Shown: positions 16,585-26,339, counted from the first letter of the stretch. The stretch is 64,000 bases of DNA from JASSUD01 sp031963045 (GCA_031963045.1 JASSUK010000032.1:1-64000); one strand, 5' to 3'. The notes: generated by a model not told the origin, from the sequence alone. Numbers and translations: made by a program.

Positions 16585-17831
16585 CACGCATAAAGCACAC
16601 CACTCCTCCTGCTAGCACGACCCATGCGTCTCTTCCTTCAGGTTCGCTTTTTTCAGGCTCACACCACTCTTTGAGTAGCAAGCGTAAGCGCTTCACACTG
16701 CCTGAATACGATCGACTCCTTCTATGGGCTGGCATGATGTTGCTGGGGCTTGGATTGGTCATGGTGTATTCAGCCACCATTGTGATGCCAGATTCCCCAA
16801 AATATGCGTCTTACCACCCTGATTACTTTTTATTACGCCATATATTTTCTTTACTCATCGCGCTTTTTGCGGCTGCTTGTACCTTTTGCATACCAACGCG
16901 CGTATGGGATCGCTTCGCTCCTAAAATTTTTCTGATAGCTTTAGTGCTGCTGGTACTCGTATTGATTCCTCATATAGGTAAAGGAGTCAACGGAGCGCAT
17001 CGCTGGATTCCGATAGGGATTATGAATATCCAGCCATCGGAAATGATGAAATTAGCAGTGACGCTCTATGCGGCAAATTACACCGTCCGCAAACAGGCGT
17101 TTATGTCCAGCATACGGCATGGCTTTTTGCCGATGATGATTGCGGTAGGTTGTGTGGGCGCGCTGCTACTTTTAGAGCCAGATATGGGCGCTTTCATGGT
17201 GATAGCAATCATTGCTATGGGCGTGCTGTTTTTAGGAGGCATTAATGGCACCCTGTTTAGTAGCTTAGTTTTAACAGGAGTAGGGACATTTAGCCTGTTA
17301 ATTTGGCTCTCCCCATGGCGCCGTGAGCGCATTTTTGCGTATCTGAACCCCTGGGACACGCGCTATGTACAAGGCAAAGCCTACCAATTGACCCATTCTT
17401 TGATTGCTTTTGGACGTGGGGAGTGGCTAGGCGTTGGATTAGGAGGCAGTGTAGAAAAACTGAACTATCTACCAGAAGCACATACCGACTTTATTCTTGC
17501 TGTTATTGGCGAAGAATTAGGGTTTGTAGGCGTGTTTTTGGTGATTGGTTTATTTTTTTGGATGGTGCGCCGCGCATTTGAAATCGGCCGCAATGCCCTT
17601 GCTCTCGACCGTGTTTTCTCCGGTTTAGTTGCAAAGGGAATCGGCTTGTGGATCGGCGCTCAAGCACTGATCAATATGGGAGTCAGTCTAGGTCTTCTAC
17701 CAACCAAAGGACTGACCTTACCGTTTGTGAGTTATGGTGGTTCTGGCATGTTGCTGAACTGCATTGGCTTTGCCATTCTATTACGGGTGGATTACGAGAA
17801 CCGCGTTTTGATGCGCGGAGGAAAAGTATGA
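16581..17831 (+). CDS. ftsW: FtsW, septal peptidoglycan glycosyltransferase
   Basis: 416 residues, SEDS family, with about ten transmembrane segments after a ~50-residue polar N-terminus. Typical sequences include KGVNGAHRWIPIG, IQPSEMMKLA, LLLEPDMGAFMV, WLSPWRRERIFAYLNPW, LPEAHTDFILAVIGEELGF and the final LPFVSYGGSGML. FtsW polymerises lipid II at the septum and pairs with FtsI (8116). The ATG overlaps the murD stop; the stop overlaps murG (ATGA). Confidence 0.96.
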   Translation: MTRIKHTTPPASTTHASLPSGSLFSGSHHSLSSKRKRFTLPEYDRLLLWAGMMLLGLGLVMVYSATIVMPDSPKYASYHPDYFLLRHIFSLLIALFAAACTFCIPTRVWDRFAPKIFLIALVLLVLVLIPHIGKGVNGAHRWIPIGIMNIQPSEMMKLAVTLYAANYTVRKQAFMSSIRHGFLPMMIAVGCVGALLLLEPDMGAFMVIAIIAMGVLFLGGINGTLFSSLVLTGVGTFSLLIWLSPWRRERIFAYLNPWDTRYVQGKAYQLTHSLIAFGRGEWLGVGLGGSVEKLNYLPEAHTDFILAVIGEELGFVGVFLVIGLFFWMVRRAFEIGRNALALDRVFSGLVAKGIGLWIGAQALINMGVSLGLLPTKGLTLPFVSYGGSGMLLNCIGFAILLRVDYENRVLMRGGKV

Positions 17832-19057
17832 AGAAAACTACCCCCCCCAACCTTTCTCCGTCTATGCCTACGCTTTTGATTTTAGCGGGTGGCACGGGCG
17901 GACACATTTTCCCCGCACTAGCGGTCGCTCAAGAATTGCATGCGCAAGGTTGGCGTATCGTATGGCTTGGTACACGTGCAGGCTTAGAAGCCACACTGGT
18001 CCCTCCCCACGGTTTTACGATGCAATACATTGATTTTGCTGGACTGCGAGGAAAAGGCTGGCTTGCCAAACTGCAACTTCCAGGTCGCTTGCTTCGTGCA
18101 TGTTGGCAAAGCTTGTGTGTATTAAAGCGTGTTCGGCCTAATGTGGTGCTGGGCATGGGTGGCTATATCAGCTTCCCAGCAGGGCTTATGTCCGTACTAA
18201 CAAGACGTGCCTTCATTTTGCATGAACAAAATTCGATTGCCGGACTCGCCAACAAAATACTGGCCTCTATCGCTCGTCGCAGGCTAGTTGCCTTCCCGAA
18301 TGCCTTACCGCATGCGCAATGGACAGGTAATCCGCTACGTGCTGCTTTTCTTAACATAGCGCCTCCTAAAGAACGCTATGCCGAACGCACAGGTCCTCTA
18401 CGGATACTGATTGCAGGTGGCAGCCTAGGCGCTGCGGCGCTTAATGAAGTGGTCCCTGCTGCGCTAGCACTCTTACCGAAAGCGCAGCGCCCCTGGGTGG
18501 TGCATCAAGCAGGGCAAAAGCATATCGATGCCTTACAGGCGCACTATCAACAAGCAGGTTTGCTAGGAGACCAGGTTGATTTGGATTCCACACAATACCC
18601 GCTAGACGTTCTTTTATCTGGATCCGGTCCGACACCCGAGACGCACACTGAATCTATAGAGTCCACACCAGCTCTGACTTTCTTCAATACCTCCACGCCT
18701 ACGCTCTTATCTTTTATCGACGATATAAGCCAAGCCTATGCACAAGCAGATTTAGTGATTTGCCGTGCAGGCGCGATGACGGTTGCAGAAATTGCTGCTG
18801 CGGGGGTTGCTGCTTTATTTATACCTTTCCCCCATGCAGTAGACGATCACCAAACGCATAACGCAGCTTTCTTGGTAGAACGCAAAGCCGCACAGGTAAT
18901 ACAACAAGCGCAGTTGTCCGCTACCACGCTTGCAGCCTGGCTAAGCACACAAACTCGCGCGCAGTTAGCAGCAATGGCTGAGCAGGCGCGCGCAGGCGCG
19001 ATGCCTAACGCTGCGCAACAAATTGCACAAATTTGTATCGACGAGTGTCAGAGATAA
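17828..19057 (+). CDS. murG: MurG, UDP-GlcNAc:lipid I N-acetylglucosaminyltransferase
   Basis: 409 residues from the ATG at 17828, which overlaps the ftsW stop; a longer frame from 17648 would lie within ftsW. The glycine-rich loop LILAGGTGGHIFPALAVA (~18-35), LGMGGYISFPAG, LHEQNSIAGLANK, the second-domain IAGGSLGAAALNEV and ICRAGAMTVAEI identify MurG, a GT-B enzyme converting lipid I to lipid II. A Ser/Thr/Pro/Glu-rich insertion (about 263-295) makes it ~45 residues longer than usual. murC follows after 9 bases. Confidence 0.96.
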   Translation: MKKTTPPNLSPSMPTLLILAGGTGGHIFPALAVAQELHAQGWRIVWLGTRAGLEATLVPPHGFTMQYIDFAGLRGKGWLAKLQLPGRLLRACWQSLCVLKRVRPNVVLGMGGYISFPAGLMSVLTRRAFILHEQNSIAGLANKILASIARRRLVAFPNALPHAQWTGNPLRAAFLNIAPPKERYAERTGPLRILIAGGSLGAAALNEVVPAALALLPKAQRPWVVHQAGQKHIDALQAHYQQAGLLGDQVDLDSTQYPLDVLLSGSGPTPETHTESIESTPALTFFNTSTPTLLSFIDDISQAYAQADLVICRAGAMTVAEIAAAGVAALFIPFPHAVDDHQTHNAAFLVERKAAQVIQQAQLSATTLAAWLSTQTRAQLAAMAEQARAGAMPNAAQQIAQICIDECQR

Positions 19058-19066
19058 GGAAGAGCT

Positions 19067-20476
19067 ATGAAACACGTCGTCAAACATTTGCACTTTGTAG
19101 GTATCGGCGGAGCAGGCATGAGTGGCATTGCTGAAGTGCTCCTCACCTTGGGATATGAAATAAGCGGCTCAGATATTGCACAAAGCGCAGCAACTGACCG
19201 ACTCACGACACTCGGCGCACGCATCACGCTCGCTCACGCTGCGCAAAATATTGCGCAAGCCGATGCGGTGGTCGTGTCTAGTGCCATTAGCCAAGATAAC
19301 CCTGAAATACAAGCGGCATTGCAACAGCATATTCCCGTTATCTCGCGTGCCATTATGCTTGCTGAGTTAATGCGCCTAAAACAGGGAATTGCTATAGCAG
19401 GCTCACATGGCAAAACCACCACCACCAGTTTACTGGTTAGCGTACTTGCACAAGGGGGACTGGATCCCACTTTTGTAATCGGGGGCAAGCTCAATAGCGC
19501 AGGCGCCCATGCCCGCCTAGGTGCTGGGGATTTTATCGTTGCAGAAGCGGATGAATCCGATGCTTCGTTTTTGAATTTATTCCCGGTTATGGAAGTCATT
19601 ACCAATATTGATGCAGATCATTTGCAAACGTATGGGAATGACTTTGCACGCTTAAAGCAGGCTTTTGTGGAATTTACGCAGCGCCTTCCTTTTTATGGAA
19701 GGGTGGTGTTGTGTATAGATGACCCAGAAATACGCGATATCTTGCCTCATATTACCAAGCCCATGATCCTCTATGGTTTGGCGGAAGATGCGCAGGTGCG
19801 TGCTGTAGATTTAAAAACAGTAGGCACGTGTATGCACTTTACGGTACTGCGCCAGGACTTGGATCCTCTACCTATAGAGCTCAATTTATTAGGCATGCAT
19901 AACGTTCAAAACGCACTCGCAGCCATTGCAATTGCTAGTGAGCTTGAAGTGCCAGATGAAGCCATTCAGTACGCTCTCTCACACTTTAAAGGGGTCGGCC
20001 GTCGCTTTCAGAGTTATGGAGAACTCCCGCTTTCAACAGGTGGAAGCTATACCTTGATAGATGATTATGGCCATCATCCTGTTGAAATTGCTGCCACCTT
20101 GAGTGCTGCCCGTGCCGCTTGGCCCGATAAAAGGCTGGTACTTGCTTTTGAACCCCACCGGTTCACCAGAACTCGAGATTGTTTCCAAGATTTGATCAAT
20201 GTGCTCGGAACAGCAGATGTGCTGTTATTAACCGAAGTCTATGCAGCGAGTGAACATCCCATTGCAGGAGCAGATGGGTATGCATTGACACAGGCATTGC
20301 GCACTAAAGGAAAGGTAGAGCCTGTATTTATAGAAAATGTTGATGACCTCTCTGGAGCACTGCTAACCCACCTGCAAGATCAAGATCTTGTCATTACGAT
20401 GGGAGCAGGCTCTATTGAAGAAGTGCCTAAACGTTTAGCCGCCCTCTCAAAAACACCGCTTCCTCTTATTTTTTAA
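19067..20476 (+). CDS. murC: UDP-N-acetylmuramate:L-alanine ligase
   Basis: 469 residues, normal length. N-terminal HFVGIGGAGMSGIAEVL Rossmann signature, P-loop IAGSHGKTTTTSLL (~108-121), EADESDASFL, NIDADHLQTYG, HNVQNALAAIA, the IDDYGHHPVEI motif and FEPHRFTRTRD. It adds L-Ala, the first stem residue, to UDP-MurNAc. It follows murG by 9 bases with AAGGAAGAG as ribosome binding site. ddl starts 22 bases downstream. Confidence 0.97.
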   Translation: MKHVVKHLHFVGIGGAGMSGIAEVLLTLGYEISGSDIAQSAATDRLTTLGARITLAHAAQNIAQADAVVVSSAISQDNPEIQAALQQHIPVISRAIMLAELMRLKQGIAIAGSHGKTTTTSLLVSVLAQGGLDPTFVIGGKLNSAGAHARLGAGDFIVAEADESDASFLNLFPVMEVITNIDADHLQTYGNDFARLKQAFVEFTQRLPFYGRVVLCIDDPEIRDILPHITKPMILYGLAEDAQVRAVDLKTVGTCMHFTVLRQDLDPLPIELNLLGMHNVQNALAAIAIASELEVPDEAIQYALSHFKGVGRRFQSYGELPLSTGGSYTLIDDYGHHPVEIAATLSAARAAWPDKRLVLAFEPHRFTRTRDCFQDLINVLGTADVLLLTEVYAASEHPIAGADGYALTQALRTKGKVEPVFIENVDDLSGALLTHLQDQDLVITMGAGSIEEVPKRLAALSKTPLPLIF

Positions 20477-20498
20477 AATTATTTTTAGAACCCGTTTT

Positions 20499-21452
20499 AT
20501 GTCCACCCTCTCTCCTCTTGCTTTTGGAAAAGTTGCTGTCCTCTTAGGTGGCGATTCTGCCGAACGTGAAGTCTCGCTCAATTCAGGCAAATTGGTGCTC
20601 GCTAGTTTGCAGGCCCAAGGAGTGGAAGCACATGCGTTTGATCCTGCACACCGACCTTTAACCGAGTTACGCACACAAGGTTTTGATCGGGTCTTTAATA
20701 TTTTGCATGGTGGCAGTGGCGAGAATGGCACGCTGCAAGGGGCACTGGAGTATTTTGGGATGCCTTACACAGGCTCCAGGGTGCTAGCCAGCGCACTCTC
20801 CATGGATAAATTGCGCAGTAAACAAATTTGGGCCCAGGCAGGTATTTCAACGCCTGAATTTGACATCGTACTGCGCGGTGAAAACGATGCGGCGCGTGCA
20901 CAAAGCCTTATCGAAAAACTCGGGTTACCGCTTTTTGTCAAACCTGCATGCGAAGGCTCAAGCGTTGCCATTGCTAAAGCACATGATGCACAAGCATTGA
21001 TACAAGCGATTGACGAGGCACACAAACATGACCCTGTCGCGCTTATTGAACGCAGCATTGAAGGAGGCGGCGAGTACACGGTAGCATTGGTTGAAGGATT
21101 GGATTTGCCTGTGATTCGTATCGTGCCTGCTGGAGAATTTTATGATTACCACGCAAAGTATGTCGCCAATGACACGCAATACTTTATTCCAAGCGGCTTG
21201 AATGCGGATGATGAGCAGGTTGCAAAAGTACTCGCTAAAAAAGCGTTTTTGCTTTTGGGATGCTCAGGTTGGGGGCGAGTCGATGCAATGACCGATGCGC
21301 AAGGCAGGCTCTATTTCCTAGAAGCTAATACAGCTCCTGGCATGACTGATCACTCCTTAGTGCCTAAAGCCGCACGTGCTGCAGGAGTCGGTTATGACGC
21401 ATTGATATGGAGAATACTAGAGCAGACTCTGGAACAGGCATCCAGAAAATAA
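20499..21452 (+). CDS. ddl: D-alanine:D-alanine ligase
   Basis: 317 residues, ATP-grasp fold. LLGGDSAEREVSLNSG at the N-terminus, FNILHGGSGENGTLQG, GMPYTGSRVLASALSMDK, VKPACEGSSVAI and the metal-binding FLEANTAPGMTDHSLVPKAA at the end fit DdlB. It makes the D-Ala-D-Ala used by MurF. Conserved position between murC and ftsQ. Confidence 0.96.
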   Translation: MSTLSPLAFGKVAVLLGGDSAEREVSLNSGKLVLASLQAQGVEAHAFDPAHRPLTELRTQGFDRVFNILHGGSGENGTLQGALEYFGMPYTGSRVLASALSMDKLRSKQIWAQAGISTPEFDIVLRGENDAARAQSLIEKLGLPLFVKPACEGSSVAIAKAHDAQALIQAIDEAHKHDPVALIERSIEGGGEYTVALVEGLDLPVIRIVPAGEFYDYHAKYVANDTQYFIPSGLNADDEQVAKVLAKKAFLLLGCSGWGRVDAMTDAQGRLYFLEANTAPGMTDHSLVPKAARAAGVGYDALIWRILEQTLEQASRK

Positions 21453-21482
21453 GGTCCAAGTTTATAAAAGCTTGGTCTCACT

Positions 21483-21501
21483 TAGGGCGTGTCCTCAATT
21501 G
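21483..21501 (+). repeat. Single end of the TAGGGCGTGT repeat family
   Basis: TAGGGCGTGTCCTCAATTG between ddl and ftsQ matches the terminal repeats at 43437 and 56668. No inverted partner is seen before ftsQ, so this is a solo end or a degenerate copy. Confidence 0.5.
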
Positions 21502-21523
21502 ATTCTAGTTTTAAGGAAATAGT

Positions 21524-22273
21524 ATGTGGAGTAACGCCCGTCAACTAAATCGTCTTGCTGGTGCGCTTTACGGCTTGGTTGCCCTGCTGTTATTGGGTGC
21601 AGCGGGGTATTGGACGGTGCAGCAACCGCTGTTTGTATTACGCACTATCCATATAGGTGGAGAGGTTGATCACCTGAATGCGCCCACTATACGAGCTGCA
21701 TTGATAGGGCATTTGGAAGGTAATTTTTTTACTGTAAACCTGGTAGAAATTCAAACAGCAATCAATTCCATGCCTTGGGTGCGTAAAAGTAGCGTGCGGC
21801 GCGTGTGGCCTAACCAACTTGCGATCGTACTGGAAGAATACAAACCTTTAGGTTTATGGAAAAACGATCAACTGGTAAGCCAAGAAGGGGAATTATTTAC
21901 GGCTAATCCGGAAGAAGCAGGTGAGAATTTGCCACTTCTAAGCGGGCCAACAGGAAGTGAAAAAGAGCTAGTGGCGCAATACCGAAATTTTTCACGCTGG
22001 CTAGCGCCACTTGGCCTGACCTTGCACAGCGTCACTCTGTCAGCCCGTTATGCATGGACTGCAGAACTGTCGAGCGGTTTACGTTTAGAAATTGGAATGG
22101 AGAGAGATAGCCACACACTAGAAGAGCGTTTTCAGCGTTTTATAGCAGCGTGGCCTCAGATTAAAAAACAATGGGGTGAGCGAATCGAAGCTGTTGATTT
22201 ACGTTATCCAAATGGGTTTGCGCTGCATATCTCTCAAGCGCCGCCTGCGGAAAATAAAGGCCCAGCACGTTAG
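21524..22273 (+). CDS. ftsQ: Cell division protein FtsQ
   Basis: 249 residues. A short cytoplasmic start, one transmembrane segment (about 12-30), then a POTRA-type domain (IRTIHIGGEVDHLNAPTIRAAL ... MPWVRKSSVRRVWPNQLAIVLEEYKPLG, about 37-110) and the FtsQ beta domain with LSSGLRLEIGMERD and VDLRYPNGFAL near the end. FtsQ anchors FtsL and FtsB and links early and late divisome proteins. AAGGAAA precedes the ATG. A 207-base gap to ftsA follows, in which I recognise no repeat, gene or clear promoter. Confidence 0.95.
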   Translation: MWSNARQLNRLAGALYGLVALLLLGAAGYWTVQQPLFVLRTIHIGGEVDHLNAPTIRAALIGHLEGNFFTVNLVEIQTAINSMPWVRKSSVRRVWPNQLAIVLEEYKPLGLWKNDQLVSQEGELFTANPEEAGENLPLLSGPTGSEKELVAQYRNFSRWLAPLGLTLHSVTLSARYAWTAELSSGLRLEIGMERDSHTLEERFQRFIAAWPQIKKQWGERIEAVDLRYPNGFALHISQAPPAENKGPAR

Positions 22274-22480
22274 GTAACTTGATATTTTTTACAGAGTTTC
22301 CATCCTACGCATCTGTGTTTCAAAATGCACTGGATTAGCCCAAAACCTGTTTACAGAAATAGCCCTAAATAGCGTGTGCCAAAACGTAGATTGGGATAAT
22401 GCAGTAACCCCAGCAAACTGATCATCTCTTTTTCTGTAAACCAAAAGCACTGTGAGCACTTTGCTTAATGAGTACACCAT

Positions 22481-23725
22481 ATGAAACAAGACTATAAAGA
22501 TCTCTTGGTTGCACTAGACATCGGCACCTCTAAAGTGGCGGTAATCGTCGCCGCACGTAAAGAAGGTGGCCACCATGAGGTAGTGGGGTTAGGTGAATGC
22601 GAATCAAAGGGCTTGAAAAAAGGCGTAGTGGTCGATATTGAGGCCACCGTGCAATCCATCCAGCGCGCGATTGCTGAAGCAGAGCTGATGGCAAATTGCA
22701 AAATTACGCAGGTCTATACGCAAATCGGTGGTAGCCATAGTCGCGGCATGAATTCAAGCGGGATGGTGGCAATCAAAGATAAAGAGGTTACCCAAGCCGA
22801 TGTGGTGCGCGTAATCGAAACCGCGCAAGCTATCAATATTCCAACAGATCACCAAATCCTGCACGTCCTCACTCAAGAATTTATTATCGATGGGCAAGAT
22901 GATGTGCGCGAGCCTGTAGGTATGAGCGGCGTGCGACTTGAAGTCAAGGTACATATTGTTACAGGAGCCATGTCTGCTGCCCAGAACATCATTAAATGTG
23001 TTCGCCGCTGTGGCCTTGAAATCAATCAAATAACGGTTCCTCCACTACCCTCTAGCCTTGCTGTACTGACTGAAGATGAGAAAGAGCTAGGCGTTGTATT
23101 GGTCGATATAGGAGGAGGAACCACCGATATCGCTATTTTTAGTGAAGGGTCCCTACGCCATACCGCCGTGATTCCAATTGCAGGGGATCAAATTACCAAT
23201 GACATAGCAATAGCACTACGCACTCCTACCGCAGATGCACAAGATATTAAAGTGCATTATGGCGTGGCCAAACAGGCACTGGTTGATCCTAACGAAACCA
23301 TCGAAGTGCCAGGACTTGGCGAACGCGGACCTCGTATGTTGTCGCGCCAGGCCTTAGCTGCGTTTATTGAGCCTCGTGTAGAAGAACTTTTTTCACTGGT
23401 ACAACAAGTTATCCGTGAATCGGGCTATGAGGACTTAGTATCCTCTGGAGTAGTACTTACAGGAGGCTCATCCCTCATGCCAGGAATGGCTGAGCTAGGT
23501 GAAGATATCTTTTTTAAACTCGTGCGCATTGGGGTACCCAACTACACCGATGGCTTAGCCGATGTAGTGCGCAGCCCACGCTACGCAACGGCTATGGGCC
23601 TTTTGCTCGGAGCAGAAGCACAACGACACACGGCATCAGGGCATGCATCTCCCCCATCAGGGACATTTAGCCGTCTTGGTCAAATTTGGCTACGAATAAA
23701 GGAATGGTTTGTAAAAAGCTTTTAA
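22481..23725 (+). CDS. ftsA: Cell division protein FtsA
   Basis: 414 residues, actin-like ATPase. LVALDIGTSKVAVIVA (phosphate 1), the IC subdomain region (about 85-160), VLVDIGGGTTDIAIF (phosphate 2) and VLTGGSSLMPGM (adenosine motif) are all seen. The C-terminal IWLRIKEWFVKSF is the membrane-targeting amphipathic helix that tethers FtsZ. It precedes ftsZ by ~100 bases as in other Proteobacteria. Confidence 0.97.
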   Translation: MKQDYKDLLVALDIGTSKVAVIVAARKEGGHHEVVGLGECESKGLKKGVVVDIEATVQSIQRAIAEAELMANCKITQVYTQIGGSHSRGMNSSGMVAIKDKEVTQADVVRVIETAQAINIPTDHQILHVLTQEFIIDGQDDVREPVGMSGVRLEVKVHIVTGAMSAAQNIIKCVRRCGLEINQITVPPLPSSLAVLTEDEKELGVVLVDIGGGTTDIAIFSEGSLRHTAVIPIAGDQITNDIAIALRTPTADAQDIKVHYGVAKQALVDPNETIEVPGLGERGPRMLSRQALAAFIEPRVEELFSLVQQVIRESGYEDLVSSGVVLTGGSSLMPGMAELGEDIFFKLVRIGVPNYTDGLADVVRSPRYATAMGLLLGAEAQRHTASGHASPPSGTFSRLGQIWLRIKEWFVKSF

Positions 23726-23826
23726 CGTGCTCCGGGAGACCTAGCCTCTCCTGTAGCAGCATTTAACAGCATCTTATTTTTAATTTATATATTTTTGAAA
23801 ATCGCATTAATTTAGTGGGAGTTATT

Positions 23827-24975
23827 ATGGAATTCAATATCGTGGAAAATGAAAGGAGTGGCACCGTCATTAAAGTAGTCGGTGTAGGTGGCGCGGGCTG
23901 TAATGCCGTACAACACATGATTAATCGCGGGCTGCAGGGTGTCGACTTTATTTGCATGAATACCGATGCACAAGCACTCGCTCGCTCACAAGCACACGAA
24001 ATTATTCAGCTTGGCAAAACAGGGCTAGGAGCAGGCGCTAAACCTGAAATGGGTAGCGCTGCTGCAGAAGAAGCGCGTGAGCGCATATCCAATGCCCTCA
24101 AAGGCGCGCATATGGTATTTATCACCGCAGGCATGGGTGGTGGTACAGGCACAGGTGCTGCACCCGTAGTGGCACAAGTCGCGCGTGAAATGGGCATCCT
24201 CACCGTAGGCGTAGTCTCTAAGCCGTTCGAATTTGAAGGTGGAAAACGTCGACGTGTAGCAGAAGATGGTGCACAAAAACTAGAAAGCCAAGTCGACTCT
24301 CTCATTATCGTGCTCAATGACAAGCTTTTTGATGTCATGGGTGGCGATGCTGAAATGGATAAATGTTTCCAGTGCGCCGATGATGTATTGCACAATGCCG
24401 TGGCCGGGATTGCTGAAATTATCAATGTAGAAGGTTTGGTCAACGTCGACTTTGAAGACGTCAAAACCGTCATGAGCGAGCAAGGTAAAGCCATGATGGG
24501 TACTGCTACCGTCGCAGGCGTAGACCGCGCTCGTCTGGCTGCTGAACAAGCTGTAGCCAGCCCCCTACTCGAAGGCATCGATTTGTCTGGTGCACGTGGT
24601 GTATTGGTCAATATCACAGCCAGCCGTTCCCTGCGTTTATCCGAAACACGCGAAGTGATGAACACTATCAAAAGCTATGCAGCTCCTGATGCAATTGTTA
24701 TCTTCGGTACGGTATATAACGATGCAATGGGCGATGCGCTTGGCGTCACCGTCGTAGCAACAGGCTTAAGAAAAGCAAAAGTAGAACCCCAAGTTCCTAT
24801 GACCCTGCTTAAGACCGGCACAGACAACGAACCCGCCGATCTCAACAATCAAAGCAACTTCAATGGAAATGGATCCACTCCTTCAGTTTGGCGCTCAGGA
24901 CGCAGCTCTGCAGACCTATCTTCCAAACACATCGACTTGGAAGTACCCGCTTTTTTACGCAGACAAGCTGATTAA
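23827..24975 (+). CDS. ftsZ: Cell division GTPase FtsZ
   Basis: 382 residues from the ATG at 23827, which follows AGTGGGAG; a GTG at 23815 would use those bases as codons. Tubulin signature GGGTGTG (104-110), the NTDAQAL T3-loop region, the T7 region with NVDFEDVKTVMSEQGKAMMG, and the terminal DLEVPAFLRRQ peptide that binds FtsA. FtsZ forms the contractile ring. The linker before the terminal peptide is about 50 residues, within the usual range. Confidence 0.98.
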   Translation: MEFNIVENERSGTVIKVVGVGGAGCNAVQHMINRGLQGVDFICMNTDAQALARSQAHEIIQLGKTGLGAGAKPEMGSAAAEEARERISNALKGAHMVFITAGMGGGTGTGAAPVVAQVAREMGILTVGVVSKPFEFEGGKRRRVAEDGAQKLESQVDSLIIVLNDKLFDVMGGDAEMDKCFQCADDVLHNAVAGIAEIINVEGLVNVDFEDVKTVMSEQGKAMMGTATVAGVDRARLAAEQAVASPLLEGIDLSGARGVLVNITASRSLRLSETREVMNTIKSYAAPDAIVIFGTVYNDAMGDALGVTVVATGLRKAKVEPQVPMTLLKTGTDNEPADLNNQSNFNGNGSTPSVWRSGRSSADLSSKHIDLEVPAFLRRQAD

Positions 24976-24993
24976 AAATACACAGATAGAACA

Positions 24994-25127
24994 GTAGGTT
25001 GGTGGTGAGGAACGAACCCCAACATGCGCACCACTAACCTCTAATTATGACCTTTTGCATATATAAGCAGGTTTTAAAAAAGGTCTGTGGTCTGCATGTT
25101 GGGGTTCGTTCCTCACCACCAACCTAC
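24994..25127. repeat. REP/BIME-like inverted repeat, copy 3 (GGTAGG ends outward)
   Basis: Perfect 34-bp inverted arms at 24994-25027 and 25094-25127 with a 66-base spacer. The GTAGGTTGG ends face outward, opposite to the copy at 3571. Both arms carry the GAGGAACGAA variant. It lies between ftsZ and lpxC and could form a strong hairpin at the end of the ftsZ transcript. Confidence 0.9.
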
Positions 25128-25227
25128 CGGCCGTTAAAAATTAGGGTAAAGAGTTATAACCTATTTTTTTCAAGCGCCCTAACCCGCTCTTAAACCCTGT
25201 GCAAACACCCGTATCTCCAGGATTTTT

Positions 25228-26139
25228 ATGCTAAAGCAGCGCACGATTGCCACGCTTATCCATACCACCGGCATCGGCCTACATTCCGGGCGCAAGGTTG
25301 AATTAACTTTTCGGCCTGCAGCAGCAGGAACCGGTATCATTTTTACGCGTACCGACCTAACTCCTGCTATTAGCATAGCTATGAGCCCTACGGCAGTAGG
25401 AGCAACACAATTAGCTTCGGTCTTACAAAAAGACAATGTACGCATTTCCACTATAGAGCACCTACTCTCCGCCTGCGCAGGTCTGGGGATCGATAATTTA
25501 TATGTAGATGTAACCGCAGAAGAAATTCCGATCATGGACGGCAGCGCTGCATCATTTGTTTTTTTATTGCAGTCCGCAGGAATCATAGAACAAAATGCCC
25601 CCAGGAAATTCTTACTCATCAAAGAACCTGTGGAAGCACGAGACGGCGACAAATGGGCCCGCCTCGAGCCCTATTTTGGCTTCAAACTCAAATTCACCAT
25701 TGCCTTCGGCCACCCTGCTGTAGATAAAACCGGCCAAGTCTTCGAAGCTGACTTTTCCCACACGTCCTATGTACGAGAAATTGCCCGTGCCCGCACCTTC
25801 GGTTTCGCGCATGAAGTAGAAACCCTGCGCCAAATGGGTCTAGCACGCGGAGGGAGCTTAGACAACGCCATCGTGCTAGATGAATACCGCATTTTAAATA
25901 ACGACGGCCTACGTTACAGCGATGAATTCGTCAAACACAAAATGCTCGATGCCATTGGAGATCTGTATATAGCAGGCTACCCACTCCTTGCCGCCTACAC
26001 CGCGTATAAATCAGGCCATGGCTTAAATAATTTACTACTACGCAATTTATTTGCCCAACCGCAAGCATTCGAAATAGTAACGTTTGAAGATTTAGAAAAA
26101 GCACCACAAGGCTTTTCGTTTGATCCGGTATTACTCTAA
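25228..26139 (+). CDS. lpxC: UDP-3-O-acyl-N-acetylglucosamine deacetylase LpxC
   Basis: 303 residues. MLKQRTIATLIHTTGIGLHSGRKVEL opening, the STIEHLLSA zinc-binding histidine block (~74-82), EIPIMDGSAA, the second-domain ARTFGF and the KHKMLDAIGDLYIAGYPL block with the His/Asp zinc ligands. This zinc enzyme carries out the first committed step of lipid A synthesis, so the cell should make lipopolysaccharide. Last gene of the cluster, separated from ftsZ by a palindromic repeat that may make its expression partly independent. Confidence 0.97.
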   Translation: MLKQRTIATLIHTTGIGLHSGRKVELTFRPAAAGTGIIFTRTDLTPAISIAMSPTAVGATQLASVLQKDNVRISTIEHLLSACAGLGIDNLYVDVTAEEIPIMDGSAASFVFLLQSAGIIEQNAPRKFLLIKEPVEARDGDKWARLEPYFGFKLKFTIAFGHPAVDKTGQVFEADFSHTSYVREIARARTFGFAHEVETLRQMGLARGGSLDNAIVLDEYRILNNDGLRYSDEFVKHKMLDAIGDLYIAGYPLLAAYTAYKSGHGLNNLLLRNLFAQPQAFEIVTFEDLEKAPQGFSFDPVLL

Positions 26140-26156
26140 GGCTAGGTACCGTAATG

Positions 26157-26337
26157 CACCTTGATACGTGATCACGCAAGCGAGCAGGCCATGGAGGCGC
26201 TGGCCCAGCAAGCGCAAGAGTTGGATATGGGTACCAATGAGGCACTCACCATTCACGGTCGTCTACGATGCCTGTGTGCTGTATCCGGCACCTTTGCGAG
26301 ATTTCTTGATGTGGCTCTAGGGCTATCAGGACAGTCA
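26157..26337 (+). pseudogene. Antitoxin and PIN-domain toxin remnant
   Basis: Two overlapping fragments. One frame from 26161 reads DHASEQAMEALAQQAQELDMG, like the C-terminal end of an excisionase/antitoxin-type protein. A second frame from the ATG at 26237 reads MRHSPFTVVYDACVLYPAPL then RDFLMWL and stops at 26320. That is the start of a PIN-domain toxin family, with the first conserved Asp in VYDAC. After the stop the expected continuation (ALGLSGQ) is in another frame. The coding match ends at the palindromic repeat at 26340, so the locus was cut short there. Identification is from recalled motifs. Confidence 0.5.
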
Positions 26338-26339
26338 AA

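Noticed and set aside
24006..24671. 221-codon open frame antisense to ftsZ
   Set aside because: It is a shadow of the strongly conserved ftsZ frame; low-complexity Ser/Ala/Pro translation with no family resemblance and no ribosome binding site.
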